NCBI GenBank assembly: GCA_036365515.1
Contig: CM070875.1
Coordinates: 10,666,001-10,730,000 of the forward strand
Length of the DNA: 64,000 nt
Direction of reading: 5' to 3'
Origin: Torymus aiolomorphi
Lineage: Eukaryota > Arthropoda > Insecta > Hymenoptera > Torymidae
The notes below the pieces were generated by a model, which ran no database searches, was not told where the DNA came from, and worked only from the letters and a program-made list of their open reading frames with translations. The position numbers and the translations under genes are program-made. Positions 44,951-60,300 of the stretch are shown here, piece after piece (the first letter of the stretch is position 1; every line of letters begins with the position of its first letter).

Positions 44951-46700
44951 TTATCCGTTTTTACTTATTAACCGTAGAGAACAGTTTTTCAGATTAAAAA
45001 CAAACCATTTCTGTTTACAGTCAGAGCCTCTTCTTTGAATACCCTAAAAAAATATTTGAGTCGTAATTTTCGCTCTGAATCAGCCATCGATAGCGCATCA
45101 ACAAACTCTCTCTCTCTCTCTCCCTCCATTTCCTTATTGACGGCAAATGTTCCGCTTTACTCCAACAAACATAGCGGAGCTTCAAAGAAATCTCGGATAA
45201 AGTCAGAAGTTAATTAGAGCCCGCGCGCTCCTTGGCAATCGCACGCGCGAATTCGCGGTTATTGGATTTACTCGTATAACCTGATGCCGTGAGGTGGCCT
45301 CTCGACGCGCGAACGCGCCTATAGCGCTCGACGCTAAATTGCGCGGGCGATTTTAATTACTTTTCCACTGGCTTATCAGTCAAGACCGTTTTTTCCAAGT
45401 ACGCTTTATTACTTTTACGTGGCGATCCATTATAAAAAAAAAAGAAGAAAGAAAGAAGAAGGAATTGTTAGCTAGAAGCGCGTGTCATCGTGGCGTCACA
45501 ATTCAAACGCGAAATTAATGCTTGATTTATTGATTTGGATAAAAAAATACGACGCATAATGACTTTTATTGTAGTTAAAAAAATACTACGTTTAGAAATA
45601 AAAGATTCATATAAAACGACTTTCGTTCTTCGTAATCATTATTCCTCTTGCGAAGCTAAAATTGTGATCAAAGTTAGGCGAGTCCCTTCGAATGGACCCT
45701 CAAGATCAAGCAATTAAAACTTAATTGTACTTCCGTCATCGATATTCTCGGCGCGCATCGGAAACTATCTTCGAATCGAAGCTGCATACAGTTGGTCGCG
45801 GATCGAGAGATGACCGATAACCCGAGCCCCAAATCGCCCGAAGCACCAGCTAACTAGGTGCATAATGAATCGCAGCATGATGCTGATGACCCATATTGTA
45901 CTGGGACGTATAGCAACAGTAGCTTCGCCGGGGATCATCGAACGGCGAGGTATATAGATACCTGAAAATATAGTCGCATTAACCAGACAATGAGGTAGGC
46001 ACGAAAGAGCTGACGTACTATATGTATACATTTTTAGTATCAGGGTAATTGGATTAGTGCTGTAAACAAGGGACGCCGCTATTAACAGTCGTAAAAATTA
46101 TCCTGTAAAACATATACCTGGGGATTTACAGTCTTGTCTACCGTTCGCACGGATCACCTCACGTTCAATCCTAACAACTCGGGCTTCTGGAATTTTATTA
46201 CTATACCTGCTACTACTTTGCAAATGAATTAGCGGGCACGTCAATACCGGCGTAGACGTCTTGTCTATTAAAATTACACCCTCACCTCTGGAATGTACCT
46301 ATACATGTATATACATCAGCGAAACAATGGGCCTATATATGTATATATATGCATGCATGTACGAGGAATGGGCAAACAGCTGCTCTCGTGTTTTGAGCGC
46401 CTCGGTACGTCAATATTGTCCGACGCGCGGGTATATAACGCGCGTCTATAGTAACATTACAGGATCGAGGATGAGGCCGCTGTATATATACGTGTGTATG
46501 TGTATGTGTGTGTGTGTATTGATTCGGCGGTCGCGCCGATAATGGATTCGCGCGCATCTTGATCGCGATTATCCCAAGGACTCGGATTACCGGTAGGTAT
46601 GCTACACCGGCGGTGTGCATTGGTAGGGAGGACTGCTTTTACCTGCTTGTAAATAATGGGTTTCTGGTTAATGTCATTGGTATAGTGATGCGAGTATATA

Positions 46701-47379
46701 TACACGGATAGAATTTTCCTGTAAAAACTACCGTGAAATTCACGGTAAAAATTACCGTGAGCATTGTAACTGCGGAACACCCGAACGTTCCGGAACTTTT
46801 TATGATCCACACAAGAAAATTTGCCGTGATGTCACGGTAAAAATTTCGGTTTTCAAGAAATTAGTACTAAACTATTTAATTGCATTGTTTTATGCTTTTT
46901 AATTCAATTGTCTCCCAATATTATTTATAATTTTAGTTTTAAACAATATTTTAGTTTGTATTTGTCAAAAAACATATAATAATGAATCTATTTTAAATTC
47001 AATGATCTAAATATTTATATAGATTATGTGTGCAGCACGTGCCAGTCGCCGGCGGAGCGAGCAGCGCCACCGACGTGTGAGTTTCGATATTCCCTTCATG
47101 TCAGGGTGAAATTTGTACAAAAGGGCAGTAAAAATTACCGTGACAGTCCGGCAAAAAATTCCATAAATCCCTATAACTTTTATAATACTTTCGATGGAAA
47201 ATTTACTAAACGCAAAATTTACCGAGTGTCCGGTAAAATTTAACGTACGAATATTAAATTTTTTGTAAGACTGCAGCAATAATTATAGAAAATACGCGTA
47301 ATAATTTACAGAAAAATCGGTTGTACGTCGATTGACACGAATTTCACGGTAATTTTTCCAGAAAAATTCTATCCGTGTA
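46701..47379. mobile_element. TACACGG-ended element, 679 bp
   Basis: The ends are TACACGGATAGAATTTT and AAAATTCTATCCGTGTA. The interior repeats ACGGTAAAAATTACCGTGA-type palindromes several times. It shares its terminal TACACNG and internal GTAAAAATTACC phrases with elements at 56744 and 61496. The flanks are TA-rich and hide any target duplication. No coding. Confidence 0.65.
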
Positions 47380-49532
47380 TATCTGCATATGTGTGTGTGT
47401 TGTGTGTGTATCTTGCGGAGTTTATCGGGTCTACATTTGTCCCCGGCGATTATTAAGTTACCGCCACGAGGGAAAGTTATAGGTCTCGTACTCTATGTAT
47501 ATGCAGTGAATGAGGAAAGTGCTCTCCTACATAAATTTTTATGGAGGTCGTTAAGCCGCTTGTTTCAAATGGTTGAATATCGCTGATAATCGGCTATACA
47601 ACCGCAAATCTTATACCTACCTGCGCCTATAATGTTTGCAAAGGCAACAGAGTACGAAAGTTGCCCGCAATTTCGCACTTTCTCACCGATCATTCCGCCG
47701 CAAACGAAATCACTTCCACACCCGAGCGCGTGTTTCAATCAACGCTTTAATTTAACGAAAAATATATAATGATTCCAGCCACGCGGGGCGCGAGTAAATT
47801 CGTTTTTCATTTAACGAATCAAGCACAGCGTCCGCGCGCATCGAACCTCTTCGACGCTCTTTTTGTCTCCCACTTCGTCATTTTCAACAACGCGACTTTC
47901 ATTGCACGCGCATATGCCGGGCGACCGAAAGTCAATAAAACGCAATTTCACGTTTTACGAGCAACGGCGGCGGCGGCGTTGGAAAACGAGAGGGAAAAAA
48001 AGGGACGACGACGCGCGCGATTTTAATTTTTTTTTTCGCGTCGGTGCGGTATAGAGCAGCAGCCGGCCGTTCGATCTCATTGTTTTGAGAGGGCTTTTCA
48101 AAAATACACGAGGACTCGATGCGATGCAGAGTTAACGGCGCGTGGAGCGCTCTCTGATGGCCGGGAGAAGTGCGGATCAAGAATGTACGCGGCGTGTTTG
48201 GGCGAGAGGCGAGCGTTTTTTTTTTTTTTTTCGGGTGGTGTAGTGGCAGGTGGAAATTGTGCGGTTGAGGGCAGTGCACGCGCGCGCTGAATTTTAACAC
48301 GCGGCAGGGGTGAGCGCGTAAAAAGCGGTGTAGAGCTGTGTGGAGAGGAGGCGAGGAGAGGAACGGCGTAAAAACATTGCCCTTGAATTGAGACATATTG
48401 TTCGAGGCGGTTTTACGCGTTTATTTATGAATAATGCTAGTGGCATAAGATATATATCGCTTTGTTTCTACAATTGAACCCGAAAAGGGGTTTTTACCAC
48501 TCGATTTCTCAATAAAAGTAACGGCGCAGATGATGCCGCCACTCGAACCGAACAATCCCTCCTTAAATTTTTAAACGCGCGTAAAACCTCAGCGGTAGCG
48601 GTGGTACTTCACCCATAGCTCGCGATAACTTTTTCAAAATATCTCTCCTCGAGCTCGGCGAAGAAAAAACTAAAAAAAGACATCGTCGGCTCTCTCTCTC
48701 TCAAAGTCAGCGGAAATTCAGCGCGCAAAAGGAACCGGAGATAGCACGTATATAGATAGAAAGAGAATGGAAAAAGTGGAAAATTTTCGCGAGAAATTTG
48801 ACGAGTGATGATGGGGGCCGAGTATAGTCGAATGTATAAAAGGGAGAGAACGAGCAAAGTGCAGCAGCAGCAGCGAACGCGAGAGGGAAAAGGGAGAATA
48901 AAATGGGTTTATGAAAGAAAGAAGCGGGAGAGTGAAAACATATTTCTGCGTCGGCGAATGAAAGGTGGCTTATTCGCGTATCAAATGTTGTTTATGGCGC
49001 GCTATCTGTTGAGTGAAATTGCGCGCGCGTTCTCGTCGGCAGGTTTTCCATTGTGCGCGCTTTTGTTGCTGTTGGTTTTCGGATTATAAAGTTTCGCAAC
49101 CGATCTAGCCCGACTCGCGCGCTGCCTAGTGTATATCAAATAATTCCCTCACAGCAGCTGTATATGCGCGATCGTTATTATTATTGTACGGCGAAAATTG
49201 TTTCGCAATATTTGCCAGCTATTGTTGTACATCCTGATATACGCAAGAGCGTGTAACCTTTTTTGTGAATATATAAATTCATTCTCGCTCGGGAAACCCG
49301 TAATCACCGCGGTGGGAGAAAAAATTCTCTCCCGACAATATAGTCCCGAAATTTCACTCAAATAAATCCCAATAACGGCAAACCCCGGCTATATATGCAA
49401 AAAAAAAATTCCTCGCTCCTGAAAATTCCGCGTAACGCGCGCCCCCGCGCGAATCAAACAAAAGAAAGAGAAGGCGAGTACGTATACCGCCGATCCGAAT
49501 CCCAATCAAAATTTAGAACCAATCGGCCTCTC

Positions 49533-49728
<196 letters not shown>

Positions 49729-50151
49729 CGCCCCGAAACAAAATCAATACACACTAGCGAATATTCGATCCCTCGCTACAATGAAAATCCCTCTCCCACT
49801 GTTCGTCTCTCTTTCTCTCACTCGGGCCTTTAAAACTCATTAAAAAGGAATCGGCGCACGAAAGCGCGGAAGAGGCGAGGATAATAATAATGAAAGCGAA
49901 GAAGAAAAAATCCACTCTAGCCGCGCGAAAATTAAATTTCCCCAGTCGCGCTCACTCTCTCTCTCTCTCTCTCTCCGCTACATGGCCCCGCGCGGACTCG
50001 ACTTTCGATCCTCTCCCGACCAGTACGCAAACGGACGCACACGTACACGCGGCGAACGAGGAGAGGGAGGGAAGGGAGAAGGAAAATAAAAAGCGCGAGA
50101 AATGAAGTGCGCAGGCGTTTATCGGACTGGCACACCACGCGCAGCAGCAGC

Positions 50152-50153
<2 letters not shown>

Positions 50154-50187
<34 letters not shown>
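50154..50187. repeat. (CA)n microsatellite
   Basis: A short uninterrupted CA run followed by GTGTGTATATATA. Confidence 0.9.
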
Positions 50188-50190
<3 letters not shown>

Positions 50191-53100
50191 TGTATATATA
50201 CTGCAGAGACGACGACGACGCTCTTTTTCCCCTTATTCTCTGCCGAGCGGGTGTGCGCAGGCTGGGCGAATTCCAGGGCTCGCGGAGTCTGGAGAAGAGG
50301 AATACGTGGAAAAACGAAGGGAGGAAGGGAGAGAAAGAAACTTTTTCATTCGGCCGAATTTCCCTACCCCGCTCTGTTCCTCCCTCTGCTGATGAATTTT
50401 CATCGGCGAGATGGAAAAGTGTGCATTACACACTACAAGTATACACTCTCTAAGCGCTTATGCAGCTGCGGTGCAATCCATTATTTAAGTATAAAGTTCC
50501 GCTAAAACAAAACGATACCGCGTCCACATTATCCCCAATCCTCGGGCGCGTTTCGTATACGCATTCCAATCAGCCGCATACCGCGCGCGCAATCCACTCT
50601 TCGCACAGCCTCCCTCTCTTCAAAACTCTCCCCCTCTACCTCGCCTAGCGATCCGCCGCAAAAAGGCCGCACATTCGCGCTTTCGCGGACAGAGATAAAA
50701 ATGCAATCGAGAACACCTACCGCTCTCTCTCGCGCGCGCACTGCCTCTCGCGCACGATAACGACGCAGATACCTACTCCCCTCCCCTCGTTATATACTGC
50801 GCAGAGTGAGAGAGAGAGAGAAGGCGAGCGCGGGGGCGATCAATATCAACCGCCGCCGCCGCCGAATTCGCTCGACTCTACGACGACATTGTGTCGCGCG
50901 CAGAGAGTTGCAGGCGCTGCTGCTGCTGCTGCAGCGAGAGGGGAGAGGATGCGCGCGGCGGCGGCGGCGGCAGCGTCGCTTTTTTCCAAGAGAGAGGCGG
51001 GGAGTGGGAGAGGGTGACTTTTAGCCCTTTGCCCTCCCCCCTCCGCTCATGTAGCGTGTGAGAAGTGGGTATACAGAGTGCGCTACTGGCGAGGCGAGAG
51101 CAGACGGTGGTGTATTAGAGAGAGAGAGAGGTGGCGGGATTCTTGTCGCGGTTAATGCCGGATCAAGTGGAAAGTTTGCGAAGTGGGTGGGGAGAGTGAA
51201 AGAGAGAGAGAGAGAGAGAGAGAGCCTAGACGGAGAGGTATCGATTTTTGGGGGGATCGATGCCGGGTAGGATGGATGATGGGCGAGGAAATTCGTCAGT
51301 TAGGTGTGGTTTGAGGAGGAGGATTTTTTTACTGCTTTTCATTATCGCGTTTTATCGAGTGAATATTATTTAAATGAGATTCTATTGCGTGTACAGTTTT
51401 ATTTTAGCGGACTGAAAGCTATGTAGATGGGTTTGGATTTATTATTATTTTCTATATACGTGAAAGTTTGAAGAATAGTTTGAAAGACTTTGGGTTTTTA
51501 AAATTGAAAATTTTTAAAAAAGAGATAGAAATGAAAAGGATTATGACTTTGAAAAGTTTTATTCAGCTATGAAAATGACTGCGTAAAAATAGTCTGTTAA
51601 ATTAAATTCAGCTTTAAATTCTTGAAAAATTTTTTAAAATGCGCTTAAAATGTGTCAAAAAGACTTGCACATATTTTGCCCAAATTATAATTTCAAATTA
51701 AACTTTTTGAGAAAACATAACTTCCTCCTAGCTGAAATACTCGTCAAAAAGTCTCGGACTCATCTAAAAATAATTCCGTCGCCATTCACCACGAATTAAC
51801 ATGTTTAAATATTAATATCCAACACGCGGAGAAAAAAGGAGAGAAAGAACAAGGACTGGTAAAAATGTCGCGCACACTACTGGAAACGCGATTGCATTTT
51901 ACGAACGCGGCTTTTATTTCGTACGGAGGCGACAATGCAGTCGGCCGACATCGATAAGTTTTTTTACATTTTCCGTCTCTGTTTCCACGCAGACGCGCGC
52001 ACCGGCAGAGAGGGAGCAGACGAGCAGAGCTTTTGTGCGCGAGCGCGTTTTATTTTCGGACTTTTCTTTTCGTTCCACGCTTTTGGAAACTTTTGTTTGC
52101 TTTTGACGTTTTTTTTTCACCATCCTTTTTTTTTGTTTTAATTTATGTATGACGTACGCATACGTGGGAAAGTCAATATTGGTCGGGAGCGCGAGAGTGG
52201 GAGGAGGAAGAGAGAGAGAGAGGACGACGTATTGACTTGTAGATGAAACGTTCATTTTTTGTTTACCATTCCCCCGGTTTTTTTTTTCGTGTATATATAC
52301 GCTGACACGCGCGCGCACAAAGGAATTCCGAATTTTAACAGGAGTTTCGTTTTGTAAATTTCGTGTGTGACACGTGCGGAGGGGTATATATGATAAAAAT
52401 GCAGATTTCGTTCGGGCGGTTCCTTCATTTCTTTATCCAATTAGAACATTATTCCCCCGGGTTTTAAAAGTTGTTTTAATTTAATTTTTTTCATTTGTTC
52501 ACAAATGTAATGTACTAGGCATGTGTCGTATCAGATAAACCTGTACGTTTTTATTAAAAACATTTTTTTTTATTAATACATATTAGGTAACATTTCTTTT
52601 CATCCATAGATCCGCAAAAAATTATTCCAGCTACAAATTCAAGAAAAAAAAGAATTTGTCGATAAAAGAAAGAAAGACGTGCAGTTAACAAAAATTCATC
52701 CGATAATATACACTCGTACAGCTCGGTAATAGCCAAGATCAATTTATCACATTTAACTTTCCATAACTCAAGCATCGATGACACCCCGCATTACTAATAA
52801 CCCACAATCCGCTCCCTTAAAAAAACCCTCGCGCAAACCCGATCCACCCACAAAGAGCGACCCTCTCCTCCATCCCAAATCCCACCATCCCTGAAAAAAA
52901 AAGAAAAAATAAGAACTGTACTTTTCCATTACTCTACAAAGGCTTATCCAACGCAAAGCCTCTGACCACCCATCCTCTCCTCTCTCGCGCACATGAAAAA
53001 AGTCTGCTGTGGCCTCGGCCTCTCTCACTCATCCCCGCTCGATATCGACTTCCAGATTAACGTCCGCAAAGTATCGGCTACCACCGCCGCAGCACAAAAA

Positions 53101-53377
53101 AAAAAGAAGAAGCAGCAGCAGCAGCAGCCTGCGACTCTATATACACACCAGCGACGGAAAATCCGCGCAGCAGTAGCAGCAGCATCAAAGCAAGACGTCG
53201 AGAGTTATCTTTCAAAAACTCATTACCGCTCTCTGCGTCATCCGCTTATGCTGATGCTGTCTTTGCGTACCTATATACCAGCCGAGAGCGAGAGCAGCCA
53301 CTAATTATAACCGTCAGCGTAATTATTAATGAGGGCACAAACGATCGTATTACTCGCTTCCGCGCGTAATTAGACTC

Positions 53378-53380
<3 letters not shown>

Positions 53381-53455
<75 letters not shown>
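53381..53455. repeat. (GA)n microsatellite, ~75 bp
   Basis: An uninterrupted GA run; shorter GA/CT runs recur nearby at about 51117-51130, 51198-51224 and 54161-54183. Confidence 0.95.
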
Positions 53456-53456
<1 letters not shown>

Positions 53457-55148
53457 CAGAGAGCGGCTGTCCCCTCCTCCCCCCCTTGTAGCGCAGCAGC
53501 GCAGGATGTGCGCGCGTGCGATCTCTTTTTCGTATCGGCGCGTGCGCGCTTTCCGGTTTTAATAAGCCGCGCTCGTGTGCACACGTTTGGGGTTTATTAA
53601 AAAGCGAGTGCATGTAGCACGCCGGCGATTTCGTTTGATGGGATGAAGAGTTCGCGCGTGTATATACATGCGTCGATGTTTAGCGAGTGTGGCGTATATA
53701 ATGAACGAGAGGTGGATTTAAATAGCGTCGATTGGGATGCTGAATGATTTTCATTTGCTATATATTTGCTGGGCTGTAATTTCGAGATCGTTTTTGCGAT
53801 GGTTATAATTATTGCTGATGGGGATCGACCGGCCGGTAAATGTATGATGTATTGGTTTTAATCTGTGTTTATGCCGTTTACGTTCACTGCTTATAGTGAT
53901 GGGCTTTATTAATGCTTTCAATTTGAAAAATTTATCCATTCATTCATCACGTTTGTACGTTTGAACATAAGAGATTTTTCGAAACGCGATTAAATTAGTT
54001 ATTGCGAATACAATGGTGCTCCCATATGAATCAACTGTTTTTTACGTACTTTTATAGATTCACGGTAACAATACAGTCTGGCAATTACATTTTCATACGA
54101 TTTCCGGCAAACAAAAGTAGCACGACCCCTTAAATTATTCAACCAATACGCTCGAAAAGCTCTCTCTCTCTCTCTCTCTCTCTGCAGCGCACTACCCTGT
54201 CCCCAATTGATTCGCGTATGAGCCATTCTCCTCTCTCTCTCATTCGCCATCATAATACACATCAATTCAGCCGCACAAAACTCTCGAATGTTTTTCCGAT
54301 CGACACCCATCCGGCGCGCAAAATGTGCGCACGCGCGCGCTTCCGTCCGTCGAAAATAACGAGGCCTTATGTCGCGAAATCAATTGCCGCTAAATGCTAT
54401 ACGTCGACGATAATTGGGCCGTTCTGCCCCCTACTACTGCTACGATCTACTCCCCCCTCTGGATTCGTGTGTCCGGAGGTATAACTAAGTTTCGTGCTCG
54501 GCGTATACATGCGAGTGTGTATGTGTGCGTTGTGTGTCTGTTCTCTTTGTATCAAATCGAACATGTGCGTGAGCGCCGAATTTTCTCCTACTTGGGGGCT
54601 TGAGCACCCGCCGTGTGTCGGAGCACGAGGGGTTGCGGTCCAATGAGTAGTAGGTCGGCTGTGCCAGTGATGTCCGAGTCGTCAAAGAAGTAAGAACAGA
54701 GAGTTTTGTGTCGAGAGAGATACGGAGAGAAAAAGAGAGAGAGAGAGTGAGAGTGAGGTGTCAAGGTGAAGGTTAGATCGTGTGGGTTTGGTGTTGATCG
54801 CCGCTGAGGGAGGAGATTAGGAGGTGATCGGAGGAGGAACAAGAGGACGGGGAGATGTAGGAGGGCGGAATAGGTGAGAAAGCTTTTGCAATGAATATTG
54901 ATGAGCAAAGAAATTTTCTATTCTGAATATAGTTAACAGTGAATGGTAATTAATAAAGGTGTATTGATCAATTGGAATATCGAGTTTTATAACGGATAAA
55001 TAAAACATTATTAAAATTAATGTTTGTTGATCGGTAAAAAGATTGAACTCATGACATATCTGGAGTAAATGAAATTTATTGATTTTATGATTTATTTGCT
55101 TTGAGATTTTATCGTGAATCTTGAAAGAACAAAATGAAAATGTTAAGT

Positions 55149-55388
55149 TTATTTGAATGGGCCTGAAGTTTGCAACGTTGGAGTGCAACGAAATAAAAAA
55201 ATAATTCATTTTACTTTACGTTTTTACTAAATAATATTTATTTTGCGTGTAGATTTAATCTTTTATAGTATAAAATAACTTTAAAACAAAGAGTTAAATA
55301 AAATTTCTATTGTTTAATAACTTTAATCAATCGTAAAAAATTATTTCGTTGCATTCCAACGATGCAAACTTCAGACCCATTTATTTGA
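55149..55388. mobile_element. hAT-type MITE, CTGAAGTTTGCAACG family, copy 2
   Basis: The element at 55157-55380 is 224 bp, the same length as copy 1. It starts ATGGGCCTGAAGTTTGC and ends GCAAACTTCAGACCCAT. The target TTATTTGA is duplicated exactly at 55149-55156 and 55381-55388. Confidence 0.8.
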
Positions 55389-56059
55389 AATATTCCAACG
55401 ATTATAATGGTTATAAATGGGTAAAGTATTTTATTTCGAAATATAATTTATTCTCGAGTTATTAGCAGTATGAATTATTCATCACAATTATATTACTAAT
55501 ATTAATATAATTCATATTTCATAAGTTTCCTGATCAGTAACGCTGTCTAACGTTCATTTTTAATATCTATTTGCGCTTCCTATTAACTATCGCTCATTCT
55601 GTTCTACTCATGGGAGTACAGCTCATTGATGTCTACATCAATGAGTATTTCCTTGGTAAATTACCCTCTCCTATAACTTCATATAATATTGAAGGCGTGT
55701 AACGTCCTGTGCTCTCCATGTCTCAAAGGTTATAAGCTGTGAACTAACTAAAAAAAGATGTAATTACTTGTCACTGCCTTTGCGTTTTTCTTAACGACGT
55801 TTTTAATATGTTTTTATATTCTTAACGTGAGAAAATAAATAAATAAAGATCTCGAGTATGGCCTTGAAAAGTGTTCAAGGCTAACCTTATTATAAATTAT
55901 TATTGATCGGTTAGTAAGGAACAAGTGCGTTCTAGTTCTGATGAGAAATTACTTAATTATGGGGATGACAAAGTGTTACATACATATATTCACTTATTTA
56001 TCAATATTCTCGTCTTTTTATTTGTTCCATTTTCTGATTTTCACTATTTATTTAGTTAT

Positions 56060-56279
56060 TATCTGTTATGGGCCTGAAGTTTGCATTGTTGGAATGCAAC
56101 GAAATAGCAATGGAAATGTTAACCAAATCTTTTTTATAAAGTTATTTTGTACTATAAAACACTAAATCTACACGCAAAATTAATATTAATTCGTATAAAC
56201 TAATTAAAGTAAAATGAATTATTATTTTTGTATTTCATTGCACTCTAACGTTGCAAACGTGTCAGATCCATTATCTGTT
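56060..56279. mobile_element. hAT-type MITE, CTGAAGTTTGCAACG family, copy 3
   Basis: The element at 56068-56271 (204 bp) starts ATGGGCCTGAAGTTTGC and ends GCAAACGTGTCAGATCCAT, more diverged at the right end. Its interior resembles copy 2 in reverse orientation. The target TATCTGTT is duplicated exactly at 56060-56067 and 56272-56279. Confidence 0.8.
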
Positions 56280-56743
56280 TGTTAAGTCATTAAAACTCCA
56301 AACGACTGCGATCCTCTCTTTAAAAAGTGATGACGGAAATGTGGAGCCGTCATAAAACCTTTGCAATTGGTCAAGTCCGTTTAAAAGAAGCCCCTGATTG
56401 GTCGATGGTGACGTTAGCTTTTTGCTTTAGGTCTTAAGTGATTGGTCCAAATAAAACCCACAAAGTTTGGAATTATGAAATGTTTAAACTAAAAATATAA
56501 GTCATAAATAGTATTAATGACTTGAAATTTGGTTTTGTATAACAAAAACATATTAAAATTTTATTTGTAGTTAATAATGAAGGACTATGAATACTGTTCT
56601 GATTACAATTAAATTTCTAACCTCCAAATTTTTATATTGTAGAAATAAACTAAAATAAATACAATACAAGTTTCAATAAAAAATATTGGATAAATTTGCG
56701 TATGCTAAAAAGTAAAATAAATTTTAAATTCAGAATATTTAAA

Positions 56744-56971
56744 TACACTGAGAAAAAAGTTTTGGAAAAATTACTATACTGTCTGATAAAGCTACCACAA
56801 ACTGTAAAAAACCCCCAAAAAATTAACATATTTTAACCAAATTTTCCTATCTTTCTAACAAGATTTCTTATAAAGTATGGTAATATTTTGAGTTTTTACA
56901 GTTTGTGATAGCTTTCCCAGAAAGTATAGTAATTTTATTAATAATTTTTACTAAACTTTTTTCACAGTGTA
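56744..56971. mobile_element. TACACTG-ended MITE, 228 bp
   Basis: TACACTGAGAAAAAAGTTTT at the left and AAACTTTTTTCACAGTGTA at the right are inverted. Inner arms repeat TACTATACT...ACAAACTGTAAAAA and complement. It is the smallest member of the TACACNG group seen here. Confidence 0.65.
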
Positions 56972-57196
56972 TTAATTGTACAAGTCAAGGCAAAGGAAGA
57001 GCGCGCGCGGCGAACCTGAACTTACCAGTAAGTTTTAAAAACCTTACTGACACATTAATCAAAGAAAAATATTCAATGCACGGATCTCCAACAGCTCCGA
57101 CAACCGATAAAAAAAAAGAGTAAATCAATTCGAAAAACATTCTAATAACCCCTGGCAGACCTTGACAAATCGCATTTACACTCCAGACAATCAGCC

Positions 57197-57352
<156 letters not shown>

Positions 57353-60300
57353 GCTCACGCCGCAACTTTTACAAATATATATACACGACAATTGCGAAAC
57401 GTGTCCAGCAGTAGTCTCACCCCTAAAGCCCACTCCTTCGCCACCTCGTCGTCACACCCGACCAGACGAGGTAAACAGTTAGCCCCCTGTATACAAGGGT
57501 GGGCTTCGACGCCGACAACGGCTCGCACAATGCGCATAATTCCTTGTGCACCGCCGCAAATAAATAAAGCCCGTCGCCGCATCTGTACGCATCCGCACAA
57601 TGCCGTAATAACAGAGTACACACGAACCGAGGCATAAAATAAGCTTAGATAAAAACGCGCACATAGAGCCTGCCGCGCTGTGTGTTTGGCCCAATAGTCG
57701 GAATAATCGTAATCGCCACGTGTGCAGCGCGATTCTTCGGAGAGGGTCGCCATATATACATACACACATACACACGCGCATTGTCGCTGAGCGTACAGAC
57801 GTACGTTTGATTAGCGCGTCGCGTGTAATCAGCGCGAGCGAATGAATATGGATTCGCGCGTCGGAGTCAATGGGCGACACGCGCTGTTGTTGCATGGATG
57901 GGTGAGAACGGTATATAGAGGCAGGCGGCTGCCGCCCGCGTGTATAGCAGTAGCAGGATGATGACGGGAGGGTCGAGGAGGCTGAAAAGGCGCGCTAATG
58001 TGCGTGCGAAGATTGCTTCGCTATTTTCGGGGATGACGGTTTTAATGGGGGCGACGAATGTATAATACCATGTTTGACAGTTTTTACGGCCATTCAGCTT
58101 GACCAGTGTCTTGAGAGCACAATTATTTGCCCGTTAATGTTGGGACATATGCTTCTCGAATGGTGTGATGAGCTGTATAATATTGAGTCACTCCAGCTAT
58201 CAGTTTTAATAATCGAATTCCCAGACAAATATTTTACGCTGAAGTGACAAACAAGAGTAATACTAATTTACCGTATCCGTAAAATATGTGCTCTGCACTC
58301 GACTGTATAAAAATCTCGGAAAAACATCGTCCCCGAGTGTTATCGCAGCATCGCTTCCACTTCTTTTATCATATTTCACTCTCATCGGCCTCTCGATCGG
58401 CCGTTCCCCGAAATCCCCACACTCCACTGACCCCCCGTCATCGCAAACTACCCTCTTTTACAACTAATTTCGGCAAAACATCATCTCCACCATTCACCTC
58501 TCGGCAGCCCTGTTTGCACTGTCAGACGATCTCTGCCGCTGCCGCTGCTCGTTTGCCATTCCCCGCGCGCCGTGGAGGGTCTGATGTGTGATTATTCGGT
58601 CGTGGTGCTCAAGGTAACCGCTGGGGGGGAGGCGGCGCGGCGGCGGTGGCAGTCGATGAATAGGATCCTTCACTATATACGCTCGTACGTGCGTATACAA
58701 ATACAAATATATCGATGACGAGTATGAGCGAGTGAGCGAGCGCCTTTATGCAGGAGAGTGTATGTATGCGTGTGTGTCTATTCTGCGTGTATCGGTGCTC
58801 ACCTTTTGTGTTCAAGTGGCCATCGCGCCCGAGGGATCACCTGTTATCCAGATTGTCTATGTGTGTGTGTGTGTGTTTCGGGATGTGATTACATCTTGAT
58901 GATTAGGGTTGGCTTTTTTTGATCGATTCACGTCCGGTGTAGTGTAATGAGAAGAGAAACAGGCGATATGGATCGACGGTAAAGAGGGGAAGAAGCGACG
59001 CACTGGCTCAGATCGATTGAAATTTTTCACCGGGGTATTATACATATATATGCGGCATATATCGTCGCCGCGCGCGTAGGAAGTTTTTAGGGAAATGAGA
59101 AAGAGTATTTTTAGAGCGTGTCGATATTCGTGTCAGCCGCGATGAGATCATGTCTCGTGTGAGTTGAGTCTTTTTAAAACGTGAATGTATAACTGATCGA
59201 ACGAGTCGATGTATCGGGGGATCAGATAATAGACGCGCAACTCGCCGGCTTTGTGTGCGTTTGGACTTCCGCGTATTTCTTCGATAGCATCGTAAATCTG
59301 TGTTTAAAAATGACTAGAAATAAATTTCGAAGAGCCAGTGTCACCCAATCATTGAACTTAAAAACTCATTGAACCGTGTACACCAAAGCCACAGCTCGAT
59401 CCCTCAATTATTCTTCTCCTATTACCGCGCACCCACTTCACGCGGCGACTATTCAAAAGCACCTCGCAGCAACTTCAAAAAACATTAATCCCCCTTGCTC
59501 TCTCCTCTCTCACCCCCATTGAGAAACTCGACTCTCGAAAGACCCGCAGCCACAGTGGCACCCCCTATAAACTACAAAATTCGCCCTCTCCTCCAAGATT
59601 AATAGCCTCGAACGTTCCCTAACCCACATTCAAAAACAATGCTACACTCTCTCTCTCTCCCTCTCCCACTTTCTTGAACACCAGCAAGGCTCGCGATTTA
59701 TACACGCAGAAACTCAAAAACCTGTGCGAGCAGCAGATTGTCTTTGTTATCCTCCTGTAAGAGAGGCTCTAATCCGGTGATTTAGAGTCGAGTGAGGTAG
59801 AGGGAGGGCTACACCTCGTGCGCGCGTATATGTATAAGAGAGATCGTGTGCGCTCGGGGCGCGCCGGCAACAACCGCCGGGAATCAATAACTCCTCGCGC
59901 GAGCAGAGCGCGCCCTCTCACCGCTCCTTTTCAGCCCCTCACGGGCGCGCGCGTCCTGACTTTCTGGCTCGCCTCGCGCGCGCAAGCGTGTGTGTATATA
60001 TATACGTGTGCAAGGGTAAATCTGTGGGGGTGAGAGCAGAGAGAGAGAGAGAGAGCGTCGCTTGCCCCGACACCTCCTCCTCGCGCTTTGTTTTATCCGC
60101 TCGTGGACAGACGTGCTGTAGTAGTAGTAGATGGCTTACGGGCAGGGAAAAATGAGTAGATGGAGCGGCAGCGAGCGCGTGAGTGAAAGCATTTTTCGAT
60201 AATGAAGTCTTTGAGTCGCCGCGAACGACCTTTTTTGCGCAAGCGCGACTTTCTAGCTCGCTCGTTCTTTAGTCCCCCGTAATTCCCTTTGTCTATAGCG

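Noticed and set aside
54817..55209. 130-residue minus-strand frame
   Set aside because: It ends inside the hAT MITE copy 2 and has no recognisable domain or splice support.
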